A program made the translations under genes and the position numbers. Shown here in pieces: positions 1 to 2,943 of a DNA stretch of 5,197 nt. Position 1 is the first letter of the stretch. Each line of letters opens with the position of its first letter. Origin of the DNA: Anaerolineae bacterium (GTDB taxonomy: Bacteria > Chloroflexota > Anaerolineae > Aggregatilineales > UBA3940); assembly GCA_016926985.1 (NCBI GenBank), contig JAFGNO010000008.1:1-5197 (forward strand), in the 5' to 3' direction. Below the pieces are notes generated by a model that was given only the letters and a program-made list of their open reading frames with translations, was not told the origin of the DNA and searched no databases.

Positions 1-57
1 GAACTGATCCGGCAAAGAGTGCTGCGCTTCTTTAGCCCGGCGAAGCAAGGGAGCTAG
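1..57 (+). CDS. C-terminal tail of an upstream gene, product not identifiable (possibly an Sdh catalytic subunit)
   Basis: Frame 1 is open from the first base to a TAG at 55-57 and encodes 18 residues, ELIRQRVLRFFSPAKQGS. The gap to the sdhC start is only 5 bp, and the sdhC Shine-Dalgarno (AAGGGAG, 47-53) lies inside the last codons of this gene, so the two are almost certainly cotranscribed. Because the next two genes are the membrane anchors of succinate dehydrogenase, and many sdh operons place the flavoprotein or iron-sulfur gene next to them, this could be the end of sdhB or sdhA. That rests on context only: the basic, Arg-rich tail carries no diagnostic motif. The frame could also be open by chance, although the coupling makes this less likely. 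Confidence 0.55.
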   Translation, partial: ELIRQRVLRFFSPAKQGS

Positions 58-62
58 GAAAC

Positions 63-470
63 ATGGAACACATTCAAAAAACTGATAAGGATACCATCCG
101 GCCCCGGAATCTGCTGAAGGCCTGGTTTGATGTGCGTAAACGGCGGGTGGGAAGCTGGGCTTTCGCCCTCAACCGCCTGACCGGTCTGGGTCTCGTCGTC
201 TACCTGCTCCTGCATCTTGTCGTATTAAGCATATTGCTGCAAGGAGAAGCGGGTTGGGACAAATTTATTGCCCTGGCTCGCCATCCACTCTTCCTATTGA
301 TGGATGTGGTTCTGATCTTTGGTATCCTGTTTCACGGACTGAACGGCATCCGGGTGGCACTGGTTGGAATGGGTATTGGAGTACGCAGCCATAAAGCTCT
401 GTTCTGGATATTAATGGTCATAGCTTTAGCCGCGCTGGTTACCAGTGCCGTTCTGATATACACCATCTAG
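63..470 (+). CDS. sdhC: Succinate dehydrogenase/fumarate reductase cytochrome b subunit (SdhC-like membrane anchor)
   Basis: This 135-residue integral membrane protein would anchor the SdhA/SdhB catalytic dimer of complex II and help form its quinone and haem sites. After a basic N-terminus (RKRR at 26-29) there are three hydrophobic segments at about 32-57, 74-102 and 112-134, the usual anchor topology and length. The stretch ALNRLTG (35-41) corresponds to the conserved LHRxSG of SdhC; Arg38 matches the quinone-site arginine, while the serine four residues before it in E. coli is Phe here. His91 begins HGLNGIR, the classic haem-ligand motif HxxxGxR of helix 2. His51 in helix 1 is a possible second haem ligand. 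The ATG at 63 has a good SD (AAGGGAG, 9-nt spacing). The stop codon is embedded in the sdhD ribosome-binding site. It could equally serve a fumarate reductase. Confidence 0.88.
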   Translation: MEHIQKTDKDTIRPRNLLKAWFDVRKRRVGSWAFALNRLTGLGLVVYLLLHLVVLSILLQGEAGWDKFIALARHPLFLLMDVVLIFGILFHGLNGIRVALVGMGIGVRSHKALFWILMVIALAALVTSAVLIYTI

Positions 471-480
471 GAGGGCGATC

Positions 481-867
481 ATGGAAAATCAGATACCATC
501 TCAACCTGAGAGTGGAACAGCAGGCGGCGGTTTTTTATGGCTGTTACAAGTTGTGAGCGGTGCGCTCCTGATACTGGTGTTGGGCCTGCACATGGTTGCC
601 CATCACTTTGTCGTGGAGGGCGGCCTGCGGACCTATACAGATGTGCTGGCCTATATTAGCGACCCGCTCATTTTTGTGACTGAAATCATTTTCCTGCTGG
701 TGGTTACCATACATGCAATGTTAGGATTGCGGGCCATAATTATCGATCTTGAGCCCGGCAAAGGTCTCCTCCAGGTTACAAACATCGGCTTGAGTGTCCT
801 GGGTGTGCTTATCCTGGCCTATGGGATATGGTTAGCCCTGACGTTACAGTCACTCGCGAGAAACTGA
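481..867 (+). CDS. sdhD: Succinate dehydrogenase/fumarate reductase hydrophobic anchor subunit (SdhD-like)
   Basis: This 128-residue partner of SdhC has three predicted helices at about 19-43, 62-88 and 96-123, behind a polar, Gly/Ser-rich N-terminus of about 17 residues. The second helix carries HAMLGLRAIIIDL (78-90), the HxxxGxRxxxxD signature shared by SdhC and SdhD, with His78 the expected haem ligand. Helix 1 contains His37, His41 and His42 (LHMVAHH), one of which could bind a second haem. The start is well fixed: AGGAGGG at 469-475 lies 5 nt before the ATG and overlaps the sdhC stop codon (468-470), a layout typical of translational coupling that keeps the two anchors equimolar. The SdhC and SdhD names are assigned by order and motif; which anchor is C and which is D in this lineage is not certain. 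Confidence 0.85.
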   Translation: MENQIPSQPESGTAGGGFLWLLQVVSGALLILVLGLHMVAHHFVVEGGLRTYTDVLAYISDPLIFVTEIIFLLVVTIHAMLGLRAIIIDLEPGKGLLQVTNIGLSVLGVLILAYGIWLALTLQSLARN

Positions 868-891
868 CCGTATCGAGCCAGGATGGTAACA

Positions 892-1152
892 ATGAGTAAA
901 AACAAGTCAAACCGCAAAACGGGAAAAAACAGCCAGGGAGGTGGGCTCCCCAGGGATGCCTGGATTAAGCCACGTACCGGCCTGATTATGATCATCGTCA
1001 TCAGTGTGCTGCTGGCCGGTTATATGTTCTGGCAGTTACTCCCCTCTGAGGGATTCGGAGGGGCGCTGCTGTGGGGCCTGGGCGCAGGCGGGAGTATCTG
1101 GGCGATTTTTGGATTGACCTACCTGTTTAACCGATCCGTCCGGCGTTCATAA
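892..1152 (+). CDS. Small two-helix membrane protein of unknown function in the sdh operon
   Basis: I do not recognise this 86-residue protein. The first 18 or so residues are strongly basic and polar (SKNKSNRKTGKNSQ), followed by a Gly/Pro linker, a hydrophobic segment at about 30-48 (GLIMIIVISVLL), a short loop with PSEGFGG, a second hydrophobic segment at about 57-77, and a basic end (NRSVRRS). Positive-inside reasoning puts both ends in the cytoplasm as a helical hairpin. An in-frame ATG at 883 would add three residues, but it falls inside the AGGA at 880-883 that sits 8 nt before the ATG at 892, so the later start is preferred. It lies 24 bp after sdhD and 12 bp before the methyltransferase gene. 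It might be a complex II accessory or simply an operon passenger; the sequence does not decide this. Confidence 0.72.
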   Translation: MSKNKSNRKTGKNSQGGGLPRDAWIKPRTGLIMIIVISVLLAGYMFWQLLPSEGFGGALLWGLGAGGSIWAIFGLTYLFNRSVRRS

Positions 1153-1164
1153 GGCAGTAGGTAG

Positions 1165-1719
1165 ATGGATCAAACTTTCCGGTGGGATTCCTTGTGGGCT
1201 GTTTACGACGATAGCACCTATCAAGAAGCCTTGAGTTTGATCCAACCCGGGTCAGTGATATTGGATATAGGTGCGGGCGACCTGCGCTTTGCCCGGATGA
1301 TGGTAAAAAAAGGCTGTAGGGTAATCGCAGTGGAGTGCCAGGCAAATATTGTAAAACGCTGCCGGGAAACTCTGGATGGTATTCAAGTCGTCGTTGCTGA
1401 TGCACGGGAATGGCCTTTTCCAACACAGTTAGATGCTGCCGTGCTGTTAATGCGGCATTGCCAGGATTTTGGATTATACGTTCAAAAACTGCGGGCTTGT
1501 GGTTGTCCCATACTGATAACCAATGCCCGCTGGCGGATGGGAGTTGAAGCAGTGTCACTCTCCCAGGCCGCCACCTACAATCCGGATCGTGCAGGTTGGT
1601 CGGCCTGTATGCGTTGTGGCGCAGTGCAGTTTATCCTGACTGAGGATGCTTATGACCAACCTGACATTGACGTGGCAGTCACCAACGTCGAAGGCTGCCC
1701 TCAATGTTTGCCATTGTAA
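1165..1719 (+). CDS. SAM-dependent methyltransferase (class I fold) with C-terminal CxxC/CxxC zinc-knuckle-like motif
   Basis: This 184-residue protein has a Rossmann-type methyltransferase core. Motif I is VILDIGAGDLRFA (31-43), which contacts SAM. The acidic residue ending strand 2 is Glu57 (VIAVE), and Asp79 in VVVADA fits the adenine-contacting position. LDAAVLLMRH (89-98) sits at the motif IV strand but shows no NPPY or DPPY, so the protein is not an obvious N6-adenine or N4-cytosine enzyme. The C-terminal third holds CMRC (148-151) and CPQC (178-181), two CxxC pairs 26 residues apart that could bind one zinc ion in a ribbon. The substrate is unknown: rRNA, protein and small molecule are all open. 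The core is short for the family. AAGG at 1151-1154 overlaps the preceding stop codon and lies 10 nt before the ATG, so the gene probably shares the sdh transcript. Confidence 0.75.
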   Translation: MDQTFRWDSLWAVYDDSTYQEALSLIQPGSVILDIGAGDLRFARMMVKKGCRVIAVECQANIVKRCRETLDGIQVVVADAREWPFPTQLDAAVLLMRHCQDFGLYVQKLRACGCPILITNARWRMGVEAVSLSQAATYNPDRAGWSACMRCGAVQFILTEDAYDQPDIDVAVTNVEGCPQCLPL

Positions 1720-1762
1720 ACCATCCCTATTGCTTGCCTATCGTAGTGGGGAGGAAAGCCAG

Positions 1763-1783
1763 ATGGATAAAAAATATATCTGA
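1763..1783 (+). other. Possible six-codon leader ORF (MDKKYI) before dhaM
   Basis: An ATG at 1763 opens a frame of six codons (MDKKYI) closed by TGA at 1781-1783. A strong Shine-Dalgarno, GGGGAGG at 1748-1754, lies 8 nt upstream, better than that of many full genes here. The stop codon directly abuts the hairpin at 1784-1803, so a ribosome finishing this ORF would cover the base of the stem. This resembles a leader peptide or a translational-coupling element, but so short an ORF can arise by chance and nothing shows that it is translated. It shows no run of a single regulatory amino acid beyond two lysines. Confidence 0.25.
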
Positions 1784-1803
1784 TTGGGGCAAGGAGACCC
1801 CAA
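1784..1803 (+). promoter_or_regulatory. Hairpin in the dhaM leader with an SD-like sequence in its loop
   Basis: TTGGGG (1784-1789) pairs perfectly with CCCCAA (1798-1803) around the 8-nt loop CAAGGAGA. No T-run follows, so it is not an intrinsic terminator. The loop carries AAGGAG, a full anti-16S match, yet no start codon follows at a usable distance; the real dhaM SD is downstream at 1821-1827. The same CCCC could instead pair with TGGGG at 1747-1751, which would mask the SD of the leader ORF, so two exclusive folds are possible. A regulatory role is inference; an mRNA processing or stabilising hairpin between cistrons is the simpler alternative. Confidence 0.35.
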
Positions 1804-1833
1804 CAAATAATCACAAAACGAGAGAGGTTCAAT

Positions 1834-2229
1834 ATGATCGGTATTGTCATCGTTTCCCATAGCCCTCTGATCGCTGAAGGCGTAAAACAGCTCGCCAGCG
1901 AAATGACCCAGGGGAGAGTCAAAATCCTATCCGCAGGTGGTCTGGATGATACCACCATCGGTACCAATACCGAACGGATTTACCGGGCATTACTGGAAGC
2001 CAATACATCAGATGGAGTTCTGGTATTGGCTGACCTGGGCAGCGCAGTCCTGAGTTCCCAGGCCGCCATTGAAATGCTGCCCGAAGCAGATCAGAATCAC
2101 GTTCTGATCAGTAATGCCCCTCTGGTCGAGGGGGCCATCGTCGCCGCCGTACAGGCTTCAATTGGGGAAGCGCTGGAAGCGGTCAATGCCGCAGCCGAAG
2201 CGGCCAGCACCATGAACAAATTGCAATAG
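1834..2229 (+). CDS. dhaM: PTS-dependent dihydroxyacetone kinase phosphotransferase subunit DhaM (EIIA-Man-like domain only)
   Basis: DhaM takes phosphate from HPr on a histidine and passes it to the ADP bound to DhaL, which lets DhaK phosphorylate dihydroxyacetone in the cytosol. The 131 residues cover the single mannose-type EIIA domain, as in short Gram-positive-type DhaM and unlike the three-domain E. coli protein. The family signs are clear: MIGIVIVSHS with phospho-accepting His9, SAGG (33-36) followed by GTNTERI (43-49), LADLGSAVLSSQAA (65-78), APLVEGAI (95-102) and an Ala-rich C-terminal helix. The SD is AGAGAGG (1821-1827), 6 nt before the ATG. The HPr gene follows after 11 bp, giving the phosphate donor. 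No DhaK or DhaL gene is in the window, so whether this works in a kinase or as a phosphorylation-state signal cannot be settled here. Confidence 0.9.
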   Translation: MIGIVIVSHSPLIAEGVKQLASEMTQGRVKILSAGGLDDTTIGTNTERIYRALLEANTSDGVLVLADLGSAVLSSQAAIEMLPEADQNHVLISNAPLVEGAIVAAVQASIGEALEAVNAAAEAASTMNKLQ

Positions 2230-2240
2230 AAAGGCCGATT

Positions 2241-2519
2241 ATGAGCGCAGCAACCATCGAGATTGAAGTCCGGCATGAGGCTGGCCTCCACCTGCGTCCC
2301 GCCGCGTTGTTTTTGCAAACTGCCGGGGCCTACGGAGCCGATATCCGGGTGCGCAACATTACCCGCGACACGCCTTTCAAGAATGCAAAGAGTATGCTGG
2401 AGGTAATGTCACTGGCTGTCAAGCAGGGGCATCTTATTGAACTGAAGGCAGATGGAGATGATGCAGCGGAGGCTATCGAGGCACTCCGGGAGCTGATCGA
2501 TAACAACTTTGGCGAATAG
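2241..2519 (+). CDS. ptsH: Phosphocarrier protein HPr (PTS), partner of DhaM
   Basis: HPr is the small cytosolic protein that carries phosphate from enzyme I to EIIA-type domains, here most likely to His9 of the adjacent DhaM. The 92-residue length is normal for the family. AGLHLRPA (14-21) is the active-site motif with phospho-accepting His17 and the supporting Arg19. KSMLEVMSLAV (50-60) matches the region of the regulatory serine in Firmicutes HPr (KSIMGVMSLGI), so Ser51 is present and could be a target of an HPr kinase. The C-terminal helix (DAAEAIEALRELI, 74-86) completes the fold. GAAAGG at 2229-2234 overlaps the dhaM stop codon (2227-2229) and lies 6 nt before the ATG, so the two genes are translationally coupled. 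It may be a dedicated HPr (DhaH or PtsH-like); no enzyme I gene follows in the window. Confidence 0.92.
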   Translation: MSAATIEIEVRHEAGLHLRPAALFLQTAGAYGADIRVRNITRDTPFKNAKSMLEVMSLAVKQGHLIELKADGDDAAEAIEALRELIDNNFGE

Positions 2520-2548
2520 CCAGGAGCATGGGACTCTAAGCTTTTAAA

Positions 2549-2565
2549 CCGGATCGAAAGACCGG
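2549..2565 (+). other. GNRA-capped hairpin 29 nt after the HPr stop codon
   Basis: CCGG (2549-2552) pairs with CCGG (2562-2565); inside, after a single bulged A at 2553, TC (2554-2555) pairs with GA (2560-2561) and closes a GAAA tetraloop (2556-2559). This is a compact, stable design for an RNA 3' end or stability element of the dhaM-ptsH transcript. No U-run follows, so a Rho-independent terminator is not supported. The stem is short and chance formation is possible. Confidence 0.3.
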
Positions 2566-2634
2566 CACATCAAGTTAACACTGCGCAAGGTGATCACCAC
2601 ACCCTGCGACATATCAACTCCCTTTTACCATCCT

Positions 2635-2669
2635 GTACTGACAGATAGTGCTTTGGTACTGTTTGATAG
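2635..2669. repeat. Spaced direct repeat GTACTG-N3-GATAG, two copies, 21-bp period
   Basis: Copy 1 is GTACTGACAGATAG (2635-2648) and copy 2 is GTACTGTTTGATAG (2656-2669). They share 11 of 14 positions, with only the central three bases differing. The 21-bp period is two helical turns, so both copies would present the same DNA face, which suits a dimeric regulator. They lie about 275 bp upstream of the surface-protein start and about 115 bp after the HPr gene. No regulator gene is in the window, and no third copy was seen. Confidence 0.4.
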
Positions 2670-2754
2670 CAATTATTGTGAAGTTTTTAGCTGATTCCCC
2701 ACATTTTGCGGGTAGATAGAGCCAAATCCGCCAGCCTGATAAATCAATCTGTTG

Positions 2755-2780
2755 TATACTGAATCCATGCCTTTAAAGGC
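2755..2780 (+). promoter_or_regulatory. Possible -10 box with palindrome near the expected transcription start
   Basis: TATACT (2755-2760) differs from TATAAT at one position. The perfect 12-bp palindrome GCCTTTAAAGGC (2769-2780) begins 8 bp after it, about where transcription would start, a common place for a repressor site. No matching -35 hexamer is present at the usual distance, and a palindrome of this length is expected about once by chance in a window of this size, so this is a weak call. If real, it would give a 5' leader of about 175 nt for the downstream gene. Confidence 0.15.
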
Positions 2781-2943
2781 GCTTTCTCTCCCTCACATTC
2801 TGTCTATGCGTCTTTTTATACTTAGCTGTTTCAAGTGATTGGTTAAGTACCTCATTATTGCACCCATTGCCCATAAACCAGTCTACTGCTTTCAGCATGA
2901 TTGTTGTAATTGGTTGTAGCTGTAATAGAAGAAAGGGCAGACT

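Larger units (their letters stand above)
2520..2943. other. Intergenic stretch without a supported gene
   Basis: These 424 bp look more AT-rich than the flanking genes and carry no frame with recognisable protein content or a good ribosome-binding site. They separate the dhaM-ptsH unit from the surface-protein gene and should contain the 3' end of the former and the promoter of the latter. What can be seen: the hairpin at 2549-2565, a 10-bp palindrome GGTGATCACC at 2589-2598, a spaced direct repeat at 2635-2669, a -10-like TATACT at 2755-2760 followed by a 12-bp palindrome at 2769-2780, another TATACT at 2817-2822, and TGTAAT at 2921-2926. None of the -10-like boxes has a convincing -35 at 16-18 bp. 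No tRNA or known riboswitch was recognised. Confidence 0.6.

Noticed and set aside
883..891. Alternative upstream ATG for the small membrane protein
   Set aside because: This ATG overlaps the AGGA that serves the ATG at 892 with 8-nt spacing, and has no good ribosome-binding site of its own.
1127..1558. 143-codon minus-strand open frame
   Set aside because: It lies opposite the methyltransferase gene, whose SAM-binding motifs are clear, and its own translation shows no domain or sensible composition.
1784..1803. Intrinsic terminator after the methyltransferase gene
   Set aside because: The hairpin is present but is followed by CAAATAATCAC instead of a T-run, and dhaM starts only 31 nt later on the same strand.
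2589..2598. Palindrome GGTGATCACC as an operator
   Set aside because: At 10 bp several such palindromes are expected by chance in a window of this size, and it has no associated promoter signals.
2921..2926. TGTAAT as a -10 box for the surface-protein gene
   Set aside because: It has no matching -35 at 16-18 bp, and a start about 7 bp downstream would leave a leader of about 11 nt that begins within the SD.
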